In this document: in pieces, positions 10,055 to 20,712 of the stretch | Layout: each line of letters begins with the position of its first letter | How positions within the stretch are numbered: the stretch's first letter is position 1 | Source of the DNA: Phaeosaccion multiseriatum | Lineage: Eukaryota > Ochrophyta, other classes | Assembly (NCBI GenBank): GCA_965112735.1 | Contig: OZ218961.1 | Span: 868,001-932,000, forward strand | DNA length: 64,000 bases | Direction: 5' to 3' | The notes under the pieces: generated by a model | The model's input: the letters and a program-made list of their open reading frames with translations, nothing else | The model's database searches: none | Told to the model about the DNA's origin: nothing | Translations under genes and position numbers: made by a program

Positions 10055-12046
10055 TTAGCCCCCGTACCTCCCAGGCTCCGACCAGTGTGGATAAATCCCT
10101 GCCGACACGGCCTCTACGTACAGCTCGTCAGCAGCGTCCTCTTGTCCACCCTCCTCCAAGGCACCAATGGTGGCGTTGTAGGTCCTTTCGTCAGGAGCAA
10201 TTCCTTCCTCCTTCATCTCCGTCAACAACCTCAATGCTTCCACGTGTTGGTCGGCCTTGGCGCACGCGTCAATGGTCGTATTGTAGCTGATTATGTCAGG
10301 TGCGACTCCTTGTGACTTCATCCCCCTCAATAACCCCAGTGCCTCCACGTGTTGCTTGGCCTTGGCGCATGCGTCAATGGCGGAATTGTAGCTGATTACG
10401 TCAGGAGCGATTCCTTCCTCCTTCATCTCATTGAACAGCATCAGAGCCTCCATGTGTTGCTTGGCCTTGGCGCATGCGTCAATGGTGGTCGTGTAGCTCC
10501 ATACATCGGGATGGATTCCTTCTGCCTTCATCTCCTGCAATAGCCCCAGTGCCTCCACATGTTGCTTGGCCTTGGCGCATGCGTCAATGGTGCTGTTGTA
10601 GCTGATTACGTCAGGAGCGATTCCTTCCTCCTTCATCTCATTGAACAGCCTCAATGCCTCCACATGTTGCTTGGCCTTGGCGCATGCGCTGATGGTGGCG
10701 TTGTAGCTCCTTACATTGGGATGGATTCCTTCCTCCTTCATCTCCCTCAATAGCCTCAATGCCTCCACGTGTTTGTTGGCCCTGGCGCATGCATCAATGG
10801 TGCTGGTGTAGCTGACTACGTCAGAGGCGACTCCTTCTGCCTTCATCTCCCTCAGTAGCCTCAGTGCCTCCACGTGTTCGTTGGCCTTGGCGCATGCGTC
10901 AATGGTGCTGGTGTAGGATCGTACATCGGGATGGATTCCTTCCTTCTTCATCTCCCTCAGTAGCCTCAATGCCTCCACGTGTTCGTTGGCCTTGGAGCAT
11001 GCGTCAATGGTGGTCGTGTAGCTCCTTACATTGGGACGGAATCCTTCTGTCTTCATCTCCCTCAACAACCTCAGTGCCTCCACGTGTTGCTTGGACTTGG
11101 TGCATGCATCAATGGTGGTGTTGTAGCTGATTACGTCAAGGGCGACTCCTTCCTCCTTCATCTCCCTCAATAACCTCAATGCCTCCACGTGCTGCTTGGC
11201 CTTGGCGCATGCGTCAATTGTGGTGTTGTAACTGATTACGTCGGGGGCGACTCCTTCTGCCTTCATCTCCCTCAATAGCCGCAATGCCTCGACGTGCTGG
11301 TTGGCCTTGGCGCATGCGTCAATGGTGACGTTGTAGCTCCTTACATTGGGAGCGAATCCTCCTGCCTTCATCTCCCTCAACAACCTCAATGCCTCCACGT
11401 GTTGGTTGGCCTTGGCGCATGCATTAATCGTGGCGTTGTAGCTCCTTACATTGGGATGGATTCCTTCTGCCTTCATCTCCCGCAATAGCCTCAATGCCTC
11501 CACGTGTTGGTTGGCCTTGGCGCATGAATCAATGGTGCTGTTGTAGCTGACTACGTCAGGGGCGACTCCTCCTGCCTTCATCTCCCTCAACAACCTCAAT
11601 GCCTCCAGCTGTTGCGTGGCCTTGCCGCATGCGTTGATGGCGGCGTTGTAGCTGATTACGTCAGGTGCGATTCCTGCCTTCTTCATCTCTGCCAGAAGGG
11701 CCATTGCGCCCTTCCACCGCCCGCACTTCCCAAATGCGGAAATAGCAGCATTCATGCAGTACAGATCAGGCTTCAGGCCCTCGCGCCGTGCGCTCTCCAG
11801 AGTAGATGCAACCCTCCTCCAATCCTTGCTGTTGCCCAGAGCTTGGATCTCCTTCAGGAGCTGCACCTGCCTCGACTTGTCACCCCCCTTCGTGGAGAAG
11901 CTGGACCATTGCTGCTGCAGCGGCTTCTGCTGGTGGAGAGTGGAGTCGGCGCGCCGTTCTGCTCCAAGTCCTATTCTCCTACCGATGCAGGAGGAGTAGC
12001 AGGTTCTCGCCACTCTCCTCAACGACATCACTCGCATCAGGAGCAT
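10055..12046 (-). CDS. PPR protein, Smr-less paralog 2
   Basis: Single exon, 663 residues from the ATG at 12046, chosen because MLLMRVMSLRRVARTCYSSC is shared with paralog 1; an in-frame ATG at 12127 would add 27 residues. The N-terminal Arg/Ser-rich segment suggests organelle import. About sixteen 35-residue P-type PPR repeats follow, four more than in paralog 1, with very high repeat-to-repeat identity. The protein ends at a TAA (10057-10055) four residues after EPGR, just where paralog 1 enters its Smr domain. Using the residue-5/35 code, repeats 1-15 would favour U-U-C-C-U-U-C-G-G-A-U-U-G-U-U; this is inference. The intact 16-repeat frame argues that the array is still under selection, or that the nonsense change is recent. 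Confidence 0.88.
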   Translation of the reverse strand: MLLMRVMSLRRVARTCYSSCIGRRIGLGAERRADSTLHQQKPLQQQWSSFSTKGGDKSRQVQLLKEIQALGNSKDWRRVASTLESARREGLKPDLYCMNAAISAFGKCGRWKGAMALLAEMKKAGIAPDVISYNAAINACGKATQQLEALRLLREMKAGGVAPDVVSYNSTIDSCAKANQHVEALRLLREMKAEGIHPNVRSYNATINACAKANQHVEALRLLREMKAGGFAPNVRSYNVTIDACAKANQHVEALRLLREMKAEGVAPDVISYNTTIDACAKAKQHVEALRLLREMKEEGVALDVISYNTTIDACTKSKQHVEALRLLREMKTEGFRPNVRSYTTTIDACSKANEHVEALRLLREMKKEGIHPDVRSYTSTIDACAKANEHVEALRLLREMKAEGVASDVVSYTSTIDACARANKHVEALRLLREMKEEGIHPNVRSYNATISACAKAKQHVEALRLFNEMKEEGIAPDVISYNSTIDACAKAKQHVEALGLLQEMKAEGIHPDVWSYTTTIDACAKAKQHMEALMLFNEMKEEGIAPDVISYNSAIDACAKAKQHVEALGLLRGMKSQGVAPDIISYNTTIDACAKADQHVEALRLLTEMKEEGIAPDERTYNATIGALEEGGQEDAADELYVEAVSAGIYPHWSEPGRYGG

Positions 12047-12194
12047 TTCTAAGACATTGCTGCTGCTGCTCTTCTGTAGCTGCTTTTGTGCACTTTTTAA
12101 GCTCTTGCTCTTCGTATGGAACGCCATCTGTGTTTGAGTAGTACAACACGTGCACCTGCTCGTCTCTCTGTCTTCGCGCGCGCGCACACACACA

Positions 12195-12350
12195 CTTTCA
12201 GTTTCTTAGGTGGCTCGTATCAATAAATACGCCCTCGCTCTCCCTTTGTGGACGAGGCTGCTCGCCGATGAGCGAAGGGGCGTCGCCGAGAGGAAGATGG
12301 TGAAATAGAGGAGGAGCGCCTAGCAGCTGCGGAGGCGGCGGCGGAAGAAG
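12195..12350 (-). promoter_or_regulatory. Duplicated upstream region of PPR paralog 2
   Basis: Counterpart of 8480-8640 upstream of paralog 1. It includes an AT-rich word near 12218-12232 (ATCAATAAATACG). Similarity fades near 12350, which marks the 5' edge of the tandem duplication. Confidence 0.55.
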
Positions 12351-12796
12351 CAGGGGTGCTCTCCCACCGACCATGAGGAAACAATCGTGAACAGCTTGTG
12401 AAAGGCGGCATGGCAGTTTGGTGTCTGGGCCGGCTGTGGTGGCCTGCTCTCGCCAGCAGCGACGAGGAGAAGAAACACTTCTCAGGTGGTGTCTGCGATG
12501 CTATAGACCTCGTGATTTCATGGCAAGGGCGGCCTTCATCGCATTCGCAGAGTTTTGAAGTGCCACGATGGAAGTCACGAAGCAAGAATGGGGACTACTA
12601 AGAATTACGGAGAAGAGGAGAAGCGGGGAGGGGGGGGGGGGGGTGTCGTCATATCACTTTCCCCCCTTTCCCCAATCCAAGGTATATCTTACATATATTT
12701 TTACGGTGGCTCAACACTAGAGAGGGAGAGTGAGAGGGAGGGGGAGAGAGAGAGAGAGAGATACACAAGCAGAAGCCCTTTCTCGTTCTTGCTTCC
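12351..12796. other. Intergenic between PPR paralog 2 and the IQ-like gene
   Basis: No supported gene. Contains a G-run at about 12628-12643 and an (AG)n run at about 12722-12762. A minus-strand frame upstream of paralog 2 (12585-12220) is open, but it corresponds to the non-coding leader and lacks recognisable domains. Confidence 0.6.
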
Positions 12797-15700
12797 TCAC
12801 CACCCCACCCTTCTGCTCGTCGACTTGTGCATGTGTGCGCGGATACTCGCCTCAATTTTCCGCATGAAGCTCTCTTTCATTGATCCATTGTACAGTGGCA
12901 TGAACACAGCGCGGCCTACTCGCCTCCCTCCTCCTCCTCCTCCTCCTCCTCCTCCTCCTCCTCCTGCTGCTGCTGCTGCTGCTGCTCCTGCTCCTCCTCC
13001 TCCTCCTCCTGCTGCTGCTGCTGCTCCTCCTCCTCCTCCTCCTCCTCCTCCTCCTCCTCCTCCTCCTCCTCCTCCTCCTCCTCGTCCTCGTCTTCGTCCT
13101 CCTGTACCCGTGAGTGTTGCTGCTGCTGTCCCTTCTCCTGCTGCTGCTGCTACTGCTCCTCCTGTTGCCTCCCCCCCTCCGCCTCCTCCTCCAGCTGCGT
13201 TTACAACTCCCTCTCCACCTCCCACACCCCCGTCGCCACCTTCCCCTTTCCCTTCTCCTCCTCCTTCCCCTTCAAGCCCCCCGTCTCCTTCTTCTCTTTC
13301 TTCTCCTTCTCCTCCTTCTGCTCCTTCCCTTTCACCCCCCCACCCCCCTCCTCCTCCTCCTCCTCCTCCTCCTCCTCCTCCTCCTCCTCCTCCTTCTGCT
13401 GCTGCTGCTCCTCCTCCTCCTCCCCCTCCTCTTCGTCCCTCTGCAGTCGTCTGCACTCCACCGATCTTCACCCCCTTCACTACGGTGTTGTACACCCTTA
13501 CAGTCCTATACACAACATCATCCCCGGAGGGGTGGTCTTCTTCCTCGTCCAAGGTGCCTTGAATCATTGCCCTGGTGAAGAACAACGTACACACACACAC
13601 ATGCACATAAACACACGCACACACACACATGCATATACGGACACACACGCACATAAACACACGCACACACACACACATGGACATACACACGCAAACACAC
13701 ACACGTACATACACACATGCAACGTAGGACGTGGCTGAGAGGGAGAAAGAACAAATATGCTCACAGAAGCCTCACTGACGTACTGCCACCCACTGACGTA
13801 GTGCCATGGCCTCGGGCACCCTTACCGCCCCCCTCCTTCCCTACTTCCCTCCTAATCTCTCACACCCTGCACACCCCTGCCCCCCTCCCCTCTAACCCGT
13901 CCCTCCCTCCCTCCCTCCCTCCTCCTCCCTCCCCCCCCTCTCTCCCTCCCTCCCTCCCTCCCTCCCTCCCTCCCTCCCTCCCTCCCTCCCTCCCTCCCTC
14001 CCTCCCTCCCTCCCTCCCTCCCTCCCTCCCTCCCTTCCTTCCTTCCTTCCTTCCTTCCTCCTTTCTTCTCACTGACCTGGCGTCGGCAATCGTTGTCTTC
14101 GCATTCGCCGCCCCCCCTCCCAGGCCTTGCGCCCTCCTCTGTTCTCTCACCGCAATCACGTGTTGCGCTCGCGATTCCTTTAACAACCCCTCCACTACAC
14201 GGATCCTCACCGCCCAGGGAGCCGCATCACTTTCCCCTAGTAGTTCTCGTATGAGTCCCAGCCACTCCGGACGGCTCAACGCCTCGGTGATGGTCATGTT
14301 CCATACAGATGGCGCCGGAGAGGATGAACCACCAACCGTTGTACCACAACCACCACCACCAGCATCCGCACCAGCGGCAGCAGCAGCAGTAGGGGAGGAT
14401 GGTTCCTCAACCCCCCCCCCCCCCCTCCCCTTACCTCCTCCCCGACTTCCCGAAGCCCCGCCTCTACCTTTGGCTCTACCCCCTCTTCCTCCCCCCGCCC
14501 CTTGGCGTTTCACCAGCTGCCGACCCTTGCCGTTTTGCTGCTCCTGCGACGACCCAGGGGGCTTGGTCCTGCGTCCTCCTCCTCCTCCTCCTCCTCCTCC
14601 TCCTCCTCCTCCTCCTCCTCCTCCTCCTCCTCCTCCTCCTCCTCCCCCTCCTCCTCCCCCTCTGCCGCCGCCGCCACCCCGTTTAGTAGCGTTGCCACCC
14701 GGTGAGGACTCGGTCCCTGGCGACGCAGCAGCACCGTCGGGACCGAAGCTGGTGTCTGGCTGCTCTCGACTTCTGTTAGTGGTGACTTCTCGGCTTCCCA
14801 AATCGAGACTGCTGCTGCGTGAAAGCAGTCTCCGCCCCCCCCCTCCTCCTCCTCCTCCTCCTCCTCCTCCTCCTCCTCCTCCTTCATCCAACGTGCCACA
14901 AATACCTGCCCCGGTGCTTTCGATGTCGTGTTGGAACTGAGCTCGAAGCTTCTTGCTCAAGGAAGCACTCTGTATTGGGAGGGAGAGGACAGGAGAGGAG
15001 GAGAGAAGAGAGAGGGAGGGGGGGGGGAGGGAAGTGGGGAGGGAGGGAGGGAGGGAGGGAGGGAGGGAGGGAGGGAGGGAGGGAGGGAGGGAGGGAGGGA
15101 GGGAGGGAGGGAGGGAGGGAGGGAGGGAGGGAGGGAGGGAGGGAGGGAGGGAGGGAGGGAGGGAGGGAGGGAGGGAGGGAGGGAGGGAGGGAGGGAGGGA
15201 GGGAGGGAGGGAGGGAGGGAGGGAGGGAGGGAGGGAGGGAGGGAGGGAGGGAGGGAGGGAGGGAGGGAGGGAGGGAGGGAGGGAGGGAGGGAGGGAGGGA
15301 GGGAGGGAGGGAGGGAGGGAGGGCGCCGCCGCTGGCATGAGGGAGGAGACACAACATGGGAATTGAATAGAACGGAACCGACCTTCTGCAGGTTGAGGGA
15401 TGGCAGTGGATGGGTGGAGGGACACAACGAGGGATGGCAGTGGATGGAGGGAAGGAAGGAGAGAGGGAGAGACGGCAGTGGCAGGAGGGGGGGAGGGAAG
15501 GATGGCAGCAGATGGAGGGACGAAGAGACAGGAGAGAGATGGCAGTGGATGGAAGGGAAGGGAACCAATACCGACCTTCTGCAGGTTCTTGAGGGTGTCC
15601 TTCTTCTTGTTGTTCATGGTGTGAGAAAGGTTAGACACCCAACGGATCTCCGGCACAAGGAAACCGCCAGCGTAGCCAGGGTGTCCCTGATTCCCCTGGG

Positions 15701-16022
15701 GGAGTGGTGATGGTGGATGGGAAAGAGTATGGCAGTGGATGGGGCGGTGGGGGGGGGGGATGGCAGTGGATGGTGCCAGACATGGGGGGGGGGGGGCAGA
15801 GAGCAGCAGTGAGCGAGCAGACAAGGAACGGCTCAAACCGACACTGAAACTGAAACGGAAATTGAAACTTACCGAGCGAATGAGTTGGTTCTCCTTGGCG
15901 CGCATGTCAATTGTGATTTCATGCTTGATGCGAGGCTCAGCCTGGGGGGAGGGGGGAAGGCGTAAAAGGGGTTGTGTAGGGGGGGGGGCGGAGACGAGAG
16001 GGCGGGAGTTGAGGGGAGGAAG

Positions 16023-16070
<48 letters not shown>

Positions 16071-19000
16071 GAGAGGGAGAGAGAAAGAGAGGTCGGGAGG
16101 GAGAGAGAGAGAGGTAGGGAGGGAGAGAAAGTTTGAGAGGGAGAGAGAGAGAGGTAGGGAGGGAGAGAAAGTTTATAAGCATACGGCGACTTTTTGTACA
16201 CGTATGATGCTTACCTTCTTCCACATGAGCAGGAGCAGAAAGATGCGCGCCCTTCTGCAGACAATGTACGAACGTGCCATACTTTGGATGTGCAGATAAG
16301 ACGCCCTAAAGAACGACAGGCTGCGGCCAACCTGTGAGTGAGTGAGTGAGTGAGTGAGTGAGTGAGTGAGTGAGTGAGTGAGTGAGTGAGTGAGTGAGTG
16401 AGTGGATTACAAGGGCACTTGATGTAGTATCGGGGTGCAGAGGGGTTGGCGTCCCTCCCAACGTGTGGTTGTCCTAGCCCCAGCCGGTATTGCCTTGCTT
16501 TGCTGGAGCCTTCAACCTTCACTCACCCAGCAGCCTACCAAACTGAAACTCTCACTCACCTTGGATGCCATGGAGTTTTCCTTGAGCATAGACACAATCA
16601 CGGCCTGTACGTTGTGCTTGCGACGACTGCGGCAGGCGAAGAACCAACGCTTGGACAGCTTGAACACGGGTATGAGCTGCGGTGGGGGGGGGGGGGGTTG
16701 GAGGAGTGGGGGGGGCAGGAGAGTATGAGCGTATGGGAGCAGTTCTTCACACGCGGCGCGCGCACATAGAGAGCAGAGAGACGCGCTTACTCTCTCTGTC
16801 ACCCACCCACACACACACACACACTCACACACACACATACACACATACACACACACTCACACACACTCACACACACACATACACACATACACACACACTC
16901 ACACACACACTCACACACACACACACATACACCCACACCCACACACAAGCACATCCGCACATGCGCCGCGCACACACGCACACGCACACGCACACGCACA
17001 CGCAAACATACCTTCTCGTGGTTCTTGTGCATGAAGCTGCGAATGTAGTGACTGCGATAGCACCGCTGAATGGCGCTCGCGCTCCTCTCCCGCAGCACTT
17101 CAAAGTTATGCTTGGCCTTCAATCGCTCAATGTGAAACATGAGGTCCCGGAGTCGACTCAGCCGAGCTGCGTTGGCGACGACGTGGAGTAAGCCTTGCTG
17201 AAGGAGGATTCGCATGCGTGTTTTCTCGCGGTTGAGTTTCTTCTGCTCCTTCTCGGCGATCTTTTGACGAAGTCTTATTGGTTGGGTGGGTCGCGTAGGT
17301 TGGGTGAGTGGATGGGTGGGTGGGTGGATGGTTAGTTGGGTTGAGTGGGTTGAGGAGGAGGTGGGTGGGTGGTAGGGTGGGCGGGTGAGTGGGAGAGAGG
17401 GAGGTTTGGCTGTTCAGTTGTTCGGTTGGAGGGTTGGTTGTTTGGTAGGTTGTTTGGTTGGTTGGTAGGTTGGTTGATTGGTTGGTTGGTTGGTTGGTTG
17501 GTTGGCAGGTTGGTTGGTTGGTTGGTAGGTTGGTTGATTGGTTTGTGTGGCTCTGTTGGTTGATTGGTTCGAAGGGAGGGGGGAAGAGAGGAAGAGGAGG
17601 GCAGGGAGGGTAGGGAAACTCTCGACACATCAACACACCACAATCACTCCCTCCCTCCCTCCCTCCCTCCCTCACTCACTCACTCACTTGCGTAACTTTT
17701 CCCTCTCCATCTGCTCCCTTCTCATCCTGGCCTCCTTCCTCTGCAGGTGTGTCCTCAAATCCCTGTTCTTGGCGTTTCGAATGGCCGTGGTGCTCTCGTC
17801 CTGCCTGCCATCCCTCCCCACTTCATCCAAGACACTCAGAGAGGAACAAGACATCATGTCGCGGCTGCTGCCCCACTCCCCCAAGGAGGTTTCCTCTTCT
17901 CTCCCTTCACCTCCTTCTCTTGCCTTATCACCAACCGCTCCCCCTGCGCTTGATGTCCTTGACACGACGTTGGCCCACCTTCCCACGCCGTATGGGGTCG
18001 TCCGTGCGCCGCTCCGCCCCGTTCCTACAGACCTCACTCCCTTCGAGCCGCCCCCCGCGTCAACAAGAGAGGAGGAGGCCGAAGCTCCTCCTTCTGCTTC
18101 CCCTCCCCCCCTTCCTCTTCTGCTTCCGACACCAGCAGTGCTGATAGTACCACCTCTACCACTACCCGCTGTCCCGCCACTCCGGCTACCCCGCGGCACA
18201 TCAAGCCGACCGCCTTGCGGCTGCTGCCGAGAGACTGGACGCCCAAGCCCCACTACACTACTGCTGCTACTACCCGGCATTCCTCCTTCTCTTCCCCTCC
18301 CCCCTCCTGCCCCTCCTGCCCCTCCTCTTCCCGACTGCTCCTCCCACTCCATGCCATTGGTGCCTGTGCCTGAAGCACCGCCCCCCGGGGGGGTCTCAAC
18401 CGTTACAGAATTCAGAGCGATATTAGGGCCGGACCACACCGCCAGCAAGTCTCTCTCCATGTCTCCAAACGGAAAGTCGGGGCGCCGCTCCACTTTAGAC
18501 AGAACCGAAGACATTGCCCTTTGGGGGGGTGGGTAGTAAGACAATGGGTGGGTGGGTGGGTGAGGTGGATGGGTGGATGAGTGCGTGGGTGGGTGGGTGG
18601 GTAGGTGTGTGGGGTGGGTGGGTGGGTGGGTGAGGGGGTGGGTGTGGTGGTGGAGACAAAGCGGGAAAATATTTAGGCAACACACATACACACGAAATAC
18701 CCCTCCTCCACACACACTCAAACTCAAACTCCCCCCCATACTTACGCGTACGTAACACATGATATCTACCATTACGTATACTCGATACTCACTGTGCGAA
18801 CTGGGCCTGTCGAAGGACGGCAATCCATACAGCTCTCCGCACCACCCTTGCTCGTTGCTTGTGCGGTGTCCGAAGGATGACGGACTCACAGTCCCAGTGA
18901 GGTGTCACCAGCGCCACTACCCTCTTTTGCACCACAGCGGGGTGAACAAAGCCGTGAAGCCCCGCTCCTCCCCCCGCCTTAGCCGTTACTTTTTGCCCCC

Positions 19001-20499
19001 CTAGCGACCGCTTCTTTTTGTTGGCCCCTTCTGTCATCGGTCGTCGTTGCTGGTGCTGGTGCTGCTGCTGCTGCTGCTGCTGCTGTCCTCCTCCTCCTCC
19101 AGCTCCGAACACCACCGGTCCATCGCCCCCCTCCTCTCCGTCCCCTGCTCCTCCTGCTTGTCGCCCTCCCATGAGTGGCGAGCCCACATCGCCAAACATG
19201 ATTGAGTCAGGTGATGCAGATGCAACAGTTGGTGATGCAGCGGTTGATGCCCTCCCTCCTTCCCCGCCCAAAACAGAGCCCCCCTCATGAGGCAGCGGTG
19301 ATCGATCGCTGCTGTCGTCATCCACAGAAAGTATCGTTGCGTCATCAAAGTGGAGGCTGATGCCGCCTTCCCCGAGTAACCGCGAAGGCGCCGAGAAGAG
19401 ACCTCGTCCTCCTCCTCCCGTTCTTTCTCCACCACCACCTCCTCCTCCTCCTCCTCCTCCTCCTCCTCCTCCTCCTTCTCCTCCTCCTCCTCCTCCCCCC
19501 CCCCCTTCTCCTTCCACTCCCCAAGAGGACGAGTGCTGATCCAGTGGGTGAGACGCGGAGGAGACCGACTGACTGCGTGAGGCTCCCACCCCTCCGCTTC
19601 CTCCTCCTTCTCGTCCGGCACCGGCAGCTGCACACGAAAGCGGCTCCGCAGTGGAGCGCGCTGTGACGAGGTAGGGAAGGGAAGGGGGGATCCTCGCCCT
19701 AAGGTGGGCAATCGAAACAGAGCTCGTCTTGGGGCGGGTGCCTCGCTGGCGGATCAGACCATTTCTGCTCCTCCCGTTGTTGCTGCTACTGCCACTTCTG
19801 CCACCCCCACCCCCGCCACCACTAGTTGTAGGAGTAGTAGTGGCACGAGCAGGAGCACCGTACTGGTGCTGCTGCGTTTCAGTCTCGTTGTTGTTGTTGT
19901 TGTTGTGGTTGTTGTTGTTGTTGTTGTTGTTGTTGTTACCCGTGGTGCCGATGCTGCTACCATCGAGGCCGCTTAAGTGGTTCTGGCCACCGTTTCCGCC
20001 GCTGGTGTGGATTGCGAAGGTACTGGAGAGGCTAGTACTACTGCTGCCCATGGCACTGACCTCCGGTACGGCGGCGCCATGGGTGGGGGCGTTGTCCCCG
20101 AAAGTGTTGTATGTGAAGCTTTTGCTTTCCTTGAAGACGGTCGACGCCCGTGACACGGCGGTACTGCCCAAGTTAGGGTAGCCTGACTTGGCGCGGTGTT
20201 TCTTTACATTCAGGAATGGGGAAGCGTCCTGAAGACCAGCCAGCAGCACAGCAGGAAGCGAACAGAGGGAGGCACAGTTGGACTACAGACTACAGGAGAG
20301 CAAAACTTGCCCCAAGACAAAGGGAAAAGAAGAGTTACCATGAGACCACTCCTTCCTCGTCCTCGCTCACCAGGTTCTCCAGGGCCCGTAGCCGAAGGAT
20401 GGAGGCTTGTGGCACGTAGGGAACCGCGGGTTTCTTCTTGGCACGCTGCTCCGGCTGAGGCGGGACCTGGCCCTGCTGAAGGAGCTTGCCTACCGTCAT
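12797..20499 (-). CDS. Large IQ-like, Gly/Ser-rich protein, ten exons, function unknown
   Basis: Ten exons join in frame on the minus strand: 20499-20371, 20228-18793, 18518-17688, 17273-17012, 16676-16560, 16331-16215, 15941-15873, 15695-15576, 14969-14077 and 13571-12797, giving about 1582 residues. Exons 1-3 are mostly Ser/Gly/Asn/Gln-rich with a few ordered basic segments. Exons 4-6 encode amphipathic basic helices that look like degenerate IQ motifs ([57 protein letters not shown]), which in known proteins bind calmodulin or myosin-type light chains. Exon 8 has [20 protein letters not shown]. Exons 9 and 10 alternate conserved-looking islands ([20 protein letters not shown]) with very long poly-Gly/Ala runs encoded by (GGA)n and (GCA)n. 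I do not recognise the family. The first exon starts about 210 bp from the divergent gene at 20713, suggesting a shared promoter. The terminal exon is the least certain. Confidence 0.62.
12927..13440 (-). repeat. Coding (GGA/GCA)n expansion in the last exon of the IQ-like gene
   Basis: On the plus strand this is (CTC)n mixed with (CTG)n. On the coding minus strand it gives poly-Gly interrupted by poly-Ala. Together with a similar tract at 14577-14660 it makes much of the last two exons low complexity. Confidence 0.8.
13908..14060 (+). repeat. (CCCT)n then (CCTT)n tract, intron 9 of the IQ-like gene
   Basis: Nearly perfect tetranucleotide run just downstream of the exon-9 donor of the minus-strand gene, purine-rich on the sense strand. 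Confidence 0.9.
15037..15323 (+). repeat. Perfect (GGGA)n tract, about 290 bp, intron 8 of the IQ-like gene
   Basis: About 71 uninterrupted GGGA units. The sense (minus) strand is (TCCC)n and lies just before the exon starting at 14969, so it serves as an extreme polypyrimidine tract. The plus strand is a dense G-quadruplex-prone array. Confidence 0.95.
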
Positions 20500-20712
20500 G
20501 CTTTCCTGGTCGCCGTCCCTTCCTTCACGACTTCCTTGTCTCGTCTTGCATACTACCGGGTCGGAGACTGTGTAATCTCTGTACTTATCAACTTTCCAAC
20601 TTGTGTGGTGCTTCCATAAGTCAATGAATGTAACCGTAAAATCCCTTTCTCTCCTTTTCCTCTCTCCTTTGACTTTCTCTCTGTACCTCTCCCCTTCTCT
20701 TGGGCTCAAACA

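Noticed and set aside
12555-13562. Plus-strand Pro/Ala-rich ORF of 335 codons
   Set aside because: It is the complement of the coding poly-Gly/Ala exon of the IQ-like gene, which has matching splice phases; the plus frame has no conserved part.
13881-14060. Open frames rich in LPPSLPPS or EGGREGGR
   Set aside because: Produced by (CCCT)n and (GGGA)n tracts that lie in introns of the minus-strand gene.
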